Of a stretch of DNA of 29,262 nucleotides, positions 1 through 7,043 are shown in pieces. The stretch's first letter is position 1. Each line of letters begins with the position of its first letter. The position numbers and the translations under genes are program-made. Source of the DNA: a virus; IMG/VR virus record IMGVR_UViG_3300032053_008027, positions 1-29,262 of that record; one strand, 5' to 3'. Under the pieces are notes generated by a model. It was not told where the DNA came from and ran no database searches. It worked only from the letters and a program-made list of their open reading frames with translations.

Positions 1-1367
1 CTTATCATAATATCGTCAAACACCTCAGGATAATAAGCAGCTACTGATATAGGCTGCTTTATCTCCTTCATCATAGACTTAAACGCATAGTGGTCACCTA
101 TGCCATTATCTAACATAACAATTTTACGTTTATGTTTCTCTACTGGAAGACGGGCCCTCCACTTCTCACTAAGCTTCTTCCTGTTTTCATTGAGATGATT
201 CTCATATCCCTCTACACCGTAAACCGCATACATTGTTGTCTCAGGAACATGTTGAATGTTGAAGTCAACAGCTTTAATCTTATATCCATACAGCTTAGCA
301 CGCACACAGTAATCAACATCCTCCATACCGCCCTTACCAAAACTTTCATCTAACATGCCTATTACATTGAACGTCTTTCGATTTAACATAACGCAGAAGA
401 ATATAAGAAAATCAAAGCCTTCTTCTACATGTTGCTTGCGTCCTGTCACTGCCATCAATGGGTCTTCAATGAACGGCCTCTTCATAGCGTCGAGCCATGC
501 ATCCTTCTCTTGAGGAAATAATATTGTATCATCGTTCATGATAACAATATAATTACCTTGTGCTATATCTAATCCTTTGTTTACGGCCTTGGAAAAACCT
601 AAAGGTTCATTATGCCAATAAGACTCATGAAAACTATACTTTCTTAATACTGCCTTTGTCTCCACTGGACTACCGTTACATATAACAATAACCTCTACAT
701 TGTCCAAACATGTGTACTGCTCTATACTTGCTAAACATTCGTCTAATCCTTTATGATTTGTATATGTAGGAATAACAATTGATATCTTTGTATCATAATC
801 AATCCAGCCTAACAGTTCTTCTGGATTCATCAAACGCAACCACTCCTTCTTGTGTGAAACCAAATTATCCCATGTAAGGTTGACCTCATCTACAAACATC
901 TGCCTGGAATTAGGACGCTTTCGTATAACGCCACAACCCCAATCAAAGTCTCCTACAGCAGAATCCAAATCAGGATTAGCTCTCACCTTTACAAATGACT
1001 TCCACACATCGCCATTCCATTCAAGATTAATCTTATAAGGTCTTTGATTTTCTTCTTTCCTAGGGTTACAATCATGAAGTATTATTGTACCATTGTCATT
1101 CAATACCTTCAAAGAGTTTTGAATATCTAAGTCTACCTGTTCGGAAACATGAAGTCCGTCTATAAATACTAAATCAAACTTCTCTTCGTTCACAGCAAAG
1201 AAGTTGTTACTTGTAGTTCTGTATGTTCCGCCCTTCGTAGGGTCAATACCAATCTTGTGTTCTATTATCACCCTATCGAAGGTATAATTATCATCATAAC
1301 CTATTTCCAGATAAGACAAGTATCCAAAACGATTAATAATACTTTGAATGAGTTCTAGTTTATCCAT
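1..1367 (-). CDS. Methyltransferase / GT2 glycosyltransferase fusion (3' end outside window)
   Basis: Reading leftward from ATG at 1367, the frame stays open to the window edge (455 codons, no stop). Residues 1 to about 110 look like a class I SAM methyltransferase: an EIGYDD glycine-type motif, VFIDGLH, and a late strand reading GTIILHDCNP. Near residue 200 a GT2 (GT-A) glycosyltransferase begins with ISIVIPTYTN, followed by a metal-binding MNDDT and the acceptor/base motif GMEDVDYC. The last visible residues (KIVMLDNGIGDHYAFK) resemble the first strand and loop of a GT-B domain, so a third domain may follow outside the window. It probably modifies a glycan, on the virion or the host surface. 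No clear ribosome binding site precedes the ATG; a GTG seven codons upstream is an alternative. Domain calls are by motif reading only. Confidence 0.8.
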   Translation of the reverse strand, partial: MDKLELIQSIINRFGYLSYLEIGYDDNYTFDRVIIEHKIGIDPTKGGTYRTTSNNFFAVNEEKFDLVFIDGLHVSEQVDLDIQNSLKVLNDNGTIILHDCNPRKEENQRPYKINLEWNGDVWKSFVKVRANPDLDSAVGDFDWGCGVIRKRPNSRQMFVDEVNLTWDNLVSHKKEWLRLMNPEELLGWIDYDTKISIVIPTYTNHKGLDECLASIEQYTCLDNVEVIVICNGSPVETKAVLRKYSFHESYWHNEPLGFSKAVNKGLDIAQGNYIVIMNDDTILFPQEKDAWLDAMKRPFIEDPLMAVTGRKQHVEEGFDFLIFFCVMLNRKTFNVIGMLDESFGKGGMEDVDYCVRAKLYGYKIKAVDFNIQHVPETTMYAVYGVEGYENHLNENRKKLSEKWRARLPVEKHKRKIVMLDNGIGDHYAFKSMMKEIKQPISVAAYYPEVFDDIMI

Positions 1368-1389
1368 AGTTATGCTAATAACAACCACC

Positions 1390-1419
1390 GTATTCTATAC
1401 CCTCTTGGGTATAGAATAC
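1390..1419. repeat. Perfect 13-bp inverted repeat with 4-nt loop
   Basis: Arms 1390-1402 and 1407-1419 are exact reverse complements around the loop TCTT. It lies between two leftward genes, 23 bases upstream of the methyltransferase/GT start and 31 bases past the stop of the zinc-ribbon gene. Neither side has a T-tract, so it does not look like an intrinsic terminator. An operator or an RNA hairpin (processing or stability element) in the leader fits better. Confidence 0.7.
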
Positions 1420-1449
1420 AGTATTATATATTCTTAATATACAGCAGAT

Positions 1450-1908
1450 TCAAACCAAATTTAGCAATTTGCGTAAAAATAATATGAATCTGCTCTTACG
1501 TGGCTTGCGCTTTTTATTACGTTCCAAATGACATGGTTTGCATAGAGTAACTATCCAACCTTTATTTGATTGCGATACGTCTACCGTTGAACCGCAAAAC
1601 TCGCAGATATTGTATGAAAGATTTTCTGCAAGCATAATAGCACCATCTACACAACTATTTCCTCCGTCATAGTAAAAACAAAGACCGCCATATTTTTCTT
1701 TTACTTGTGTAGCTTCAATCTGCGGCCATGTATTTGGATTATTATCTATCATACTCTGTATATAGTCGCAAAGTTTATCTAACAACCAATACCAACCATT
1801 GCCGCACTCTATACCCCAACACATGCATGTTTGTTGCATAGACAAATCCTTCTGTCTAAAAATCTTAGGGTACTTTTCAAATAACTTCTTCTGTAGTTCT
1901 ATATCCAT
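1450..1908 (-). CDS. Zinc-ribbon phage protein of unknown function
   Basis: 152 residues from ATG at 1908, chosen because GAGG sits six bases upstream; a TTG four codons earlier would overlap that site. The N-terminal part is aromatic and Trp-rich (CWGIECGNGWYWLLDKLC). The C-terminal part has two Cys pairs, CEFC and CKPC, spaced like a zinc ribbon, then a strongly basic tail (NKKRKPRKSR). This layout recurs in uncharacterised proteins of large phages and prophages. Nucleic-acid binding is plausible, but no function is assignable. A palindromic element with a TATAAT box lies directly upstream (1929-1959), so the gene probably has its own promoter. Confidence 0.75.
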   Translation of the reverse strand: MDIELQKKLFEKYPKIFRQKDLSMQQTCMCWGIECGNGWYWLLDKLCDYIQSMIDNNPNTWPQIEATQVKEKYGGLCFYYDGGNSCVDGAIMLAENLSYNICEFCGSTVDVSQSNKGWIVTLCKPCHLERNKKRKPRKSRFILFLRKLLNLV

Positions 1909-1928
1909 CTTACACCTCAATAAAAAGT

Positions 1929-1959
1929 ATTATAGCAGGCGGTTAACCTACACACCGCC
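1929..1959 (-). promoter_or_regulatory. Promoter-like palindromic element, copy 1
   Basis: Leftward, a perfect TATAAT box (1929-1934) is preceded by TGC, giving an extended -10. Immediately upstream lies the hairpin GGCGGT..ACCGCC with GGTTAACC inside it (1938-1959), where a -35 box would normally be. No TTGACA-like hexamer is visible, which suggests that the palindrome is an activator or repressor site. The same arrangement, with the same spacing, occurs at 2663-2693. Confidence 0.55.
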
Positions 1960-1987
1960 AGGTTTATTCTGGAAAGGAGTCTTTCAT
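1938..1987. repeat. 50-bp dispersed repeat, copy 1
   Basis: Matches 2233-2282 over 50 bases with only a few differences. Its first 28 bases also match 2672-2699 with one difference. The core is the hairpin GGCGGT-(10 nt)-ACCGCC. All copies have the same orientation and lie between genes. Confidence 0.85.
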
Positions 1988-2232
1988 GCCAAGTCCGGCC
2001 GTTTTAGCCCACTAAGCCGCTAGGGCAATCAATGGAAAACAAAAATAATAACTGACGAACGGGTGGGATTCGATACCCACATGACTTTCTCACTTAGCTC
2101 ACTTTATAAGTCAACCAGCTAAGATGGTTCGCGTCTTTTTCGCACGACAGTCGATCTATAGTTCAACTGTCAGCCTTCCGCCACCGTCCGGCATTATATA
2201 TAGCTTGTCTATTAACTTTTATAAGAACATTC
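1988..2232. other. Non-coding interval with structured RNA-like sequence
   Basis: I found no credible gene here. The short frames have no ribosome binding site and no recognisable protein. The interval is rich in inverted repeats, including GACAGT..ACTGTC at about 2149-2172 and the tRNA-like segment 2054-2135. On the leftward strand it follows repeat copy 2, which is itself followed by TATAAA, so it may be transcribed as an untranslated RNA. Confidence 0.5.
2054..2135 (-). ncRNA. tRNA-like remnant (probable pseudo-tRNA or structured RNA)
   Basis: Leftward, the segment begins GACGCGAAC and ends GTTCGTC; apart from a two-base insertion these pair like a 7-bp acceptor stem. Near the 3' end GTGGG and CCCAC enclose the loop TATCGAAT, which is a T-arm with one extra base relative to TTCGAAT. 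The D-arm-like part (AGCTGGTTGA) is present, but I cannot place a standard 7-nt anticodon loop on a 5-bp stem. Alternative pairings CTTAGCT/AGCTAAG and TGACTT/AAGTCA compete. Decayed tRNA is the best guess; a functional tRNA is unlikely. Confidence 0.3.
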
Positions 2233-2282
2233 GGCGGTTAACCTGCACACCGCAAGGTTTATTCTGGAAAAGAGTCTTTCAT
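2233..2282. repeat. 50-bp dispersed repeat, copy 2
   Basis: Second copy of the element at 1938-1987. The right arm of the hairpin has changed (ACCGCA instead of ACCGCC), which weakens the stem by one pair. It begins right after the stop of the secreted-protein gene. On the leftward strand the nearest -10-like box (TATAAA) lies nine bases from the palindrome rather than two, so promoter function is less certain than for the other copies. Confidence 0.8.
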
Positions 2283-2283
2283 A

Positions 2284-2634
2284 TTACCAATGTCTCCTGC
2301 CTGAACCGCCATGATGACTATTGTTATCATAATAACGACGATGGCCATTATGCCTAGAACCGCCCCAGAAACCCCAAGAAAAGCCCGCATAATAATCAAT
2401 ATGCGTTGGATATCTATATACCGGTTCTGGATATAAACACCGCGGATTTACCAATACAGGATCAGATGCATATACACAAACAGGCATTGGATATGCATAT
2501 TCCTGTTGATTGCTGATGTTGATACTAAAATCTATAGTACCAGGAATATAACCACCATCATCGTGTCTAGCATACGCAGCAGATGAAATCAATGCAATAA
2601 ACACCACAACCAATTTTAATACTATACGCTTCAT
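2284..2634 (-). CDS. Small secreted Tyr/Gly/His-rich protein
   Basis: 116 residues from ATG at 2634; an AAGGG site lies six bases upstream, which favours it over the ATG at 2640. The N-terminus is a textbook signal peptide: KR, then a hydrophobic stretch (LKLVVVFIALISS), then an AYA-type cleavage site near residue 21. The mature part is rich in Tyr, Pro, Gly and His and ends in a low-complexity GGSRHNGHRRYY..HHGGSGRRHW tail. I do not recognise a family. Export through the host Sec pathway is likely. The role is unknown; envelope modification or superinfection exclusion are only guesses. A promoter-like element precedes it (2663-2693). Confidence 0.75.
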   Translation of the reverse strand: MKRIVLKLVVVFIALISSAAYARHDDGGYIPGTIDFSINISNQQEYAYPMPVCVYASDPVLVNPRCLYPEPVYRYPTHIDYYAGFSWGFWGGSRHNGHRRYYDNNSHHGGSGRRHW

Positions 2635-2662
2635 AATCATCCCTTTCTAAAATAAATTGTTT

Positions 2663-2693
2663 ATAATACCAGGCGGTTAACCTATACACCGCC
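2663..2693 (-). promoter_or_regulatory. Promoter-like palindromic element, copy 3
   Basis: Leftward TATTAT (2663-2668) preceded by TGG (extended -10), then the palindrome GGCGGT..ACCGCC (2672-2693) at exactly the spacing seen in copy 1. It stands 28 bases upstream of the secreted-protein ATG and just after the DUF932 gene. Confidence 0.55.
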
Positions 2694-2699
2694 AGGTTT
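2672..2699. repeat. Dispersed repeat, copy 3 (28-bp core)
   Basis: Matches the first 28 bases of the 50-bp repeat at 1938 with a single C-to-T change in the hairpin loop. The rest of the 50-bp unit is not conserved here. Confidence 0.8.
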
Positions 2700-2721
2700 T
2701 TACAGGGAGACTAGAGTCTCA

Positions 2722-3741
2722 TCAATATGTTTTAGTACTGAGTAAATCATAAGCTCTCTGTCTAAGTACCGAACCGCTGCCGTAGATGACGCTGTCAAAG
2801 TGTACATCCTCTTCTTTACGACCATCACGTACATTGCTTGCTTTAAGATGGTCTATATATTCAGTCACTCCGTTGTAAGCAGCCCACTTGGTGTTTCTGA
2901 TACTTGCAATACCAATTCCATTACAAGCTCTGCCAACTATACTATCACGTACGTTTTGAGTTCTGGTTGTAGCTTTATAGTTACCATTCTCATCTTTAGT
3001 ACCAGGAAGCAAATCTTCGACAAACTCCTGAATACCAGCATCTGTTATCTTCGTATCCAAAAGCTTATTGAAACACAGTTCTATCTGCTCATAGTAATAT
3101 GCAGCAAGTCCTAGCGTTTCTCTCGCTGTATTTATCTTTGATGCATACTGCTTCGAATGTTTAATATAAACCTCCTCTGCACCCTTCTTACCACGCTCCG
3201 ATGTCAAAGCCATGCTCATGGTGTTTGAACATACTACTCTGATAGGAGTAAACTTCACCCTAATTGCCAAAGAACCGTCATGCGAACTAGACAATAGCAG
3301 ATACTTATCTACTTTGTCTGGTCCTATTGTCATACTGTTCGGAAGTTTAACGGTAATAAAAATACGCTTGCCATCAAACAAAGATCCAGCAGTATGATAT
3401 ACGGCCTGACCTTCTCCGATGATTGCATCCATAAAATCGAAACATTCCCTGTTCTGAATTATGTGATAGCCATTTCCTACCACTCCAAGAATCCTTCCGT
3501 CTTCACGAACTACGGCTTTCTTTTCTGATATCTCGCCGCCTATAACAGGAATACCATCAACGGTGTTTGAACCTGACAGATAGATAGGCTGCAAAGCCGC
3601 ATCTAAATCAAGACCTGCTACTTTTATAGCAGCCGCAGCAGTAATCTCCCTCTCAACCCGCGTTCCAAGCCTATGCCAAGGAACTTCTCCAGCGTAAAAC
3701 ATCGAAGCTTGACCGTCTTTCATTTCTAATTCATGTGACAT
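2722..3741 (-). CDS. DUF932 phage/plasmid-like protein
   Basis: 339 residues from ATG, with AAGGAG eight bases upstream. The N-terminus has the hallmark of the DUF932 / TIGR03299 'phage/plasmid-like' family: an FYAGEVPWHRLGTRV opening, then a mixed alpha/beta body with LSSSHDGS..VKFTPIRVVCSNTM in the middle and a C-terminal NTKWAAYNGVTEYIDH segment. Its length is typical of the family. The biochemical role is not established; members are common in large phages and on plasmids. Here it is the first gene after a good leftward promoter (3789-3817), separate from the sigma-like gene, so it may be strongly and early expressed. Confidence 0.88.
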   Translation of the reverse strand: MSHELEMKDGQASMFYAGEVPWHRLGTRVEREITAAAAIKVAGLDLDAALQPIYLSGSNTVDGIPVIGGEISEKKAVVREDGRILGVVGNGYHIIQNRECFDFMDAIIGEGQAVYHTAGSLFDGKRIFITVKLPNSMTIGPDKVDKYLLLSSSHDGSLAIRVKFTPIRVVCSNTMSMALTSERGKKGAEEVYIKHSKQYASKINTARETLGLAAYYYEQIELCFNKLLDTKITDAGIQEFVEDLLPGTKDENGNYKATTRTQNVRDSIVGRACNGIGIASIRNTKWAAYNGVTEYIDHLKASNVRDGRKEEDVHFDSVIYGSGSVLRQRAYDLLSTKTY

Positions 3742-3788
3742 GTTCTAGTCTCCTTTACCTAAAAGTATAATATTCTAATCTACTATAT

Positions 3789-3817
3789 ATTATATACTAT
3801 ACTTTTATAAAAGTAAA
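3789..3817 (-). promoter_or_regulatory. Sigma70-like promoter for the DUF932 gene
   Basis: Leftward -35 TTTACT (3812-3817, four of six consensus bases), a spacer of exactly 17 bases and a perfect -10 TATAAT (3789-3794). The spacer region contains the 14-base palindrome ACTTTTATAAAAGT (3801-3814), which overlaps the end of the -35 box and could be an operator. The 3742-3846 gap holds no gene. Confidence 0.7.
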
Positions 3818-3846
3818 CAGAAAAATGCTCATTTTGTAAGATTTTT

Positions 3847-4317
3847 TTACGCGTTCACCAGCAGCAGTTTCTTCACCTTTTTCTTAAATTTAGGCATACA
3901 TATACCAAACTGCTCGGCTGTTATGGTAATACCCTTAGGAGGAGCGAGCAACATACCTAAAAATTCCGCCTCAGGTCTTGTTAGCTTATCTACTAAATCT
4001 GATATACAATCCACATACGAAACCGATGAACCTATCTGCACAAATATATTCGCCGACTCGCCTTCTATTTCATTTGCTATCCTATGCGTCTTATACGAAT
4101 AGTGAACTATTGCACCAAATCTGTTCTGCAATCCGCGTCTAAGATATGCTATGAAGGTATCAACGTTCGTACATCTACCCACAGACTTGGTAAGTATTAT
4201 ATGCCCTTCTTGTATTAAGTCCTCCAATGTCCAGTGCGTTGGTTTATATAATTTATTGTAGCAAACTCTAGCATGATCAGTTATTATTTTCAAATGGTCT
4301 TCTGTGACACAAATCAT
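3847..4317 (-). CDS. Sigma-70-like phage transcription factor
   Basis: 156 residues. Residues 30-80 read like sigma region 2: EDLIQEGHIILTKSV, then FIAYLRRGLQNRF, where the region 2.1/2.2 core-binding helix and the YLRRGLQN stretch are expected. The C-terminal 45 residues (LTRPEAEFLGMLL..FGICMPKFKKKVKKLL) could be a reduced region 4 helix-turn-helix. It is much shorter than a host sigma factor, as phage late sigma factors usually are (T4 gp55, SPO1 gp28 and gp34). Probably it redirects host RNA polymerase to phage promoters. It follows the cREC gene by 13 bases, with a GGGAG site seven bases before its ATG, in the same leftward operon. The assignment rests on motif similarity only. Confidence 0.6.
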   Translation of the reverse strand: MICVTEDHLKIITDHARVCYNKLYKPTHWTLEDLIQEGHIILTKSVGRCTNVDTFIAYLRRGLQNRFGAIVHYSYKTHRIANEIEGESANIFVQIGSSVSYVDCISDLVDKLTRPEAEFLGMLLAPPKGITITAEQFGICMPKFKKKVKKLLLVNA

Positions 4318-4330
4318 ATTAAACTCCCTT

Positions 4331-4612
4331 TCAATATAAACGGTTTCGTACCTGTTCCATTCTAGTTCTGCCTACTGGATTGTCAGTGACAAAACGTATG
4401 TTCTTAGGTAAATGCTCAGAATTAACTTCTAACCAACACATGACATCATAACCGGTCTTGGAAATCTGCCCTGTATTATAATCAATGCCTAGATCATGAT
4501 CTATATAAACAGTATCCCAGGTTTGATTTTTCAGTAGTTCAATTGCAGCCGTGTAATTTCGTGCAATTGCGTCTACAAATAAATTGCGAATATCATCAAT
4601 CAACAAATCCAT
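4331..4612 (-). CDS. cREC: cyclic-phosphate-processing receiver-like protein
   Basis: 93 residues with the pattern of the stand-alone receiver-like 'cREC' family: an N-terminal acidic pair LIDDIR, a central strand YIDHDLG, then KTGYDVMCWLE and the C-terminal FVTDNPVGRTRM. Published comparative genomics predicts that this family handles cyclic phosphate ends in RNA repair or processing, and the conserved D-H-D and N-P-x-G-R residues are all present. The gene has a GGAGACTAG site before its ATG and its own promoter (4655-4684). It sits between primase and the sigma-like gene. Family membership is fairly sure; the function is prediction. Confidence 0.7.
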   Translation of the reverse strand: MDLLIDDIRNLFVDAIARNYTAAIELLKNQTWDTVYIDHDLGIDYNTGQISKTGYDVMCWLEVNSEHLPKNIRFVTDNPVGRTRMEQVRNRLY

Positions 4613-4654
4613 TATCTAGTCTCCTGTTACTATATAATGTCTATTATGCTTAGT

Positions 4655-4684
4655 AGTATAACACGCATCCGTGCAAAAGTACAA
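4655..4684 (-). promoter_or_regulatory. Sigma70-like promoter upstream of the cREC/sigma-like genes
   Basis: Leftward -35 TTGTAC (4679-4684), an 18-base spacer and -10 TATACT (4655-4660), with a TG one base upstream of the -10 (extended -10). It lies in the 87-base gap after the primase stop and before the cREC start, and would give an internal transcript for the downstream part of the operon. Confidence 0.5.
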
Positions 4685-4699
4685 CAAAAAATGGACATT

Positions 4700-5593
4700 T
4701 TATAAATAATTTGTAGAGCTTATTATATCATATGTACCGGATTTCCCTAATGAATCAGGGTCTTCTGTCTTCGGCAGCCTTATAACTTTAATCCTATCTA
4801 TGAACGGCTTAAACCACAAAGCCTGCTTATACGCTTTCATATACGCATCACCATCCCAACAAAATATCAACTCATTTAATTTCTTCTGCAATATCAAGCG
4901 TCTCTGATTAATACAGATATGAGTTCCAAAGCTGCATACAGCCTCGTCTTCTAATCGTAATGCGTCAAATACACCTTCTGTTAATATCATGCGCTTATCT
5001 ATATCATCATACTTATACAGATAATTATTGATAGCTACTTTACTAGTTTTATAACGTAAACTCGCATGATCTACAGCAGCTCTGGCTTGAAATGCCACCA
5101 ATTCATTGTTGATATAAATCGGAATTATTATTCTCTGCGCGTATTCTCCAAACTGACAATACCCTAAATTATACTTAGTGCAAGTTTCCAAAGATATTCT
5201 ACGATTATCTAAGAATGTAATAACAAACAACGGAACATGTTCGGTTATTGGTTTAAATTCTTTTGGAAGTATTACCGGTTTTATTTCTTCTACTTTAGGA
5301 GGCTCTTCTACTTTAACGACAGGTTGTACCGCAATAATAGAATGCAGCAACTTATCATATTCAGCAAATGATATCCCAAGAATTTCGCTTAGTAATTTAT
5401 AAAATGAACCAGCCTCAGAACATCTCCAACAACTATAATTACCTCCATCTATAAATATTCCACAATGCTGACCAGTATCTCCGCAAAATGGACAATCAAC
5501 TCCTATGCACTTCGCAGATATATTTCCACCATGCATCGCATATGGAATAGTATAATGATCTAGAATTTTTACTATCTTACTTTTTGTTAGCAT
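4700..5593 (-). CDS. DNA primase, DnaG-like (zinc-binding plus TOPRIM)
   Basis: 297 residues. The N-terminal zinc module is visible as C34-P-F-C37 and C55-W-R-C58. The TOPRIM core follows: acidic LTEGVFDAL (E206) and the metal-binding CWDGDA (D247, D249), with the RIIIPIYINNELVAFQAR strand pair before it. It is much shorter than bacterial DnaG and ends after TOPRIM with no helicase-interaction domain, as in many phage primases. It should synthesise RNA primers for lagging-strand replication together with the DnaB-like helicase encoded upstream in the same operon. Its start overlaps the end of the SNF2-like helicase gene by 17 bases. Confidence 0.9.
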   Translation of the reverse strand: MLTKSKIVKILDHYTIPYAMHGGNISAKCIGVDCPFCGDTGQHCGIFIDGGNYSCWRCSEAGSFYKLLSEILGISFAEYDKLLHSIIAVQPVVKVEEPPKVEEIKPVILPKEFKPITEHVPLFVITFLDNRRISLETCTKYNLGYCQFGEYAQRIIIPIYINNELVAFQARAAVDHASLRYKTSKVAINNYLYKYDDIDKRMILTEGVFDALRLEDEAVCSFGTHICINQRRLILQKKLNELIFCWDGDAYMKAYKQALWFKPFIDRIKVIRLPKTEDPDSLGKSGTYDIISSTNYL

Positions 5594-7031
5594 TGTACTT
5601 GTCTATGTATGCAAGAACAGAAGTTGATAGTTGCGTTCGTTCTGTTCTGCTTTTAATTACAGACGAATCAACCGACTTCTCTAAAATTATATCTATAAAT
5701 AACATTTCATTTGTTTGATTCTTTCTTTTTATTCTTCCTTCACATTGTGTCCTCACCAACGGAGACGCTATAGGAGAAAAGAATATCATGGTGCTAGCCA
5801 CAGTAAGATCAATACTTTCCTTTGCACATGCTGGATGAGCTAATAATACCTTAACCTTAGGATCTTGTACAAATGATTTTACATTTTTATCTAAGAATTG
5901 CCTGGTATCACCTCTAACAGACACGTACCGTATCTTCTTCTTATCCAAAGCCTGCTCTATTATATGACCTTCGGCTATAAACTTATGAAATATAACCACC
6001 TTCGATTTGATAGTTTCAAGCGCATCTAACAGCGCTTCAAGTTTTGGATTACTCTTCAACACATAAGCTATCTTTTCTTTCTTATCATTAGTAAGATATA
6101 CAAATCCACTAGATAATTCCAATAATCGCTGACCCTTAACTGATGGTACAGAATTATCGTAAGTAACACCATCCAATACTATATCATCTTTCTTTATTAT
6201 ATCGTCCTGCCATTGCAAAAATTCCTGTGTTGGCATTACCGGAATCTCCAACGATTGGTCTGGCGGTAAATCAAAACATTCTGTACGTTTGAATGTTATA
6301 GTATTATTTATGATTCTGTCTAATATCTGATTCTTAGCAAACTTCTTCGGTTTCCATTCAAATCCTGCCTTATAAAAATAATGGCTTCTATAGCGCATGA
6401 AATTTGTACCTAGAGTTGCTCCATTATCTATGAACAGATATATACCCCACAATTCCAGCAATGAGTTGTCGATAGGAGTGCCAGTTAATGCTATTGTGTA
6501 TTTCGCTCTCTCAGATAGCCGTCTACATATACGAGACTGTAAACTTCTGGATTCATGTAACTTATGAACCTCATCGCATATTATACAATCAAATTGATCT
6601 ATGAATTTATCGTGGTCTATTAACCAACCACCTTTACCTTTGTCAGCGTAAACAGTCTTCAATCCATCATAATTAATAATATAAATCTGCCGTTTCTTGC
6701 AGAGCCTCTTAAGCCTCCTGCGTCTAGAACCTGTTAGTATTGTATAGCTAAAATCTGTAGCCTTCTTAATGTCACGCTTCCACGCAGCTATCGCACTTAT
6801 GGGACATATCACTAGTATTTTCTTTGCGCCGTATAATTTCGCCGTTATCAATGCAGAAATGGTTTTTCCAGTACCAACACCATGAAAATATGCAACCCTA
6901 TTTCTATTGCAATCTAACGCGAATACAACAGAAATCAATTGATGCCGCAATAAACTAACTTTAAAATCAAGCAACTCTGGCGGTAATAATGAAGAAATCT
7001 CAGCATCAGATAGCGATTTATAATCAAACAT
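5577..7031 (-). CDS. SF2 DNA helicase, SNF2-like
   Basis: 484 residues with the superfamily 2 motifs in order: Walker A GVGTGKT (51-57), LVICPISAIAAWKRD (Ia), DEVH (153-156, Walker B), ALTGTPIDN (III, about 181-189), FHKF (IV region), and LLAHPACAKESIDLTVA plus CEGRIKRKNQ (V and VI with the arginine fingers). This is the minimal SNF2/RAD54-like layout common in large phages, without accessory domains. It is probably a translocase in replication or recombination, remodelling forks or displacing proteins. The gene lies between DnaB-like helicase and primase, 12 bases after the former. ATG is preceded by GGAC, a weak site. Confidence 0.9.
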   Translation of the reverse strand: MFDYKSLSDAEISSLLPPELLDFKVSLLRHQLISVVFALDCNRNRVAYFHGVGTGKTISALITAKLYGAKKILVICPISAIAAWKRDIKKATDFSYTILTGSRRRRLKRLCKKRQIYIINYDGLKTVYADKGKGGWLIDHDKFIDQFDCIICDEVHKLHESRSLQSRICRRLSERAKYTIALTGTPIDNSLLELWGIYLFIDNGATLGTNFMRYRSHYFYKAGFEWKPKKFAKNQILDRIINNTITFKRTECFDLPPDQSLEIPVMPTQEFLQWQDDIIKKDDIVLDGVTYDNSVPSVKGQRLLELSSGFVYLTNDKKEKIAYVLKSNPKLEALLDALETIKSKVVIFHKFIAEGHIIEQALDKKKIRYVSVRGDTRQFLDKNVKSFVQDPKVKVLLAHPACAKESIDLTVASTMIFFSPIASPLVRTQCEGRIKRKNQTNEMLFIDIILEKSVDSSVIKSRTERTQLSTSVLAYIDKYNANKK

Positions 7032-7043
7032 TAGCTACTAATT

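Noticed and set aside
1390-1419. Intrinsic terminator
   Set aside because: The hairpin is perfect but neither strand has a run of T after it.
2054-2135. Functional tRNA gene
   Set aside because: The T-loop has eight bases, the acceptor has an insertion, and no proper anticodon stem-loop can be placed.
1938-2699. CRISPR array
   Set aside because: Three repeats with unequal gaps of about 245 and 390 bases that contain a gene; no regular spacers and no cas genes.
2800-3114. Rightward frame of 104 codons inside the DUF932 gene
   Set aside because: It lies opposite a strongly supported gene, has no ribosome binding site and encodes no recognisable protein.
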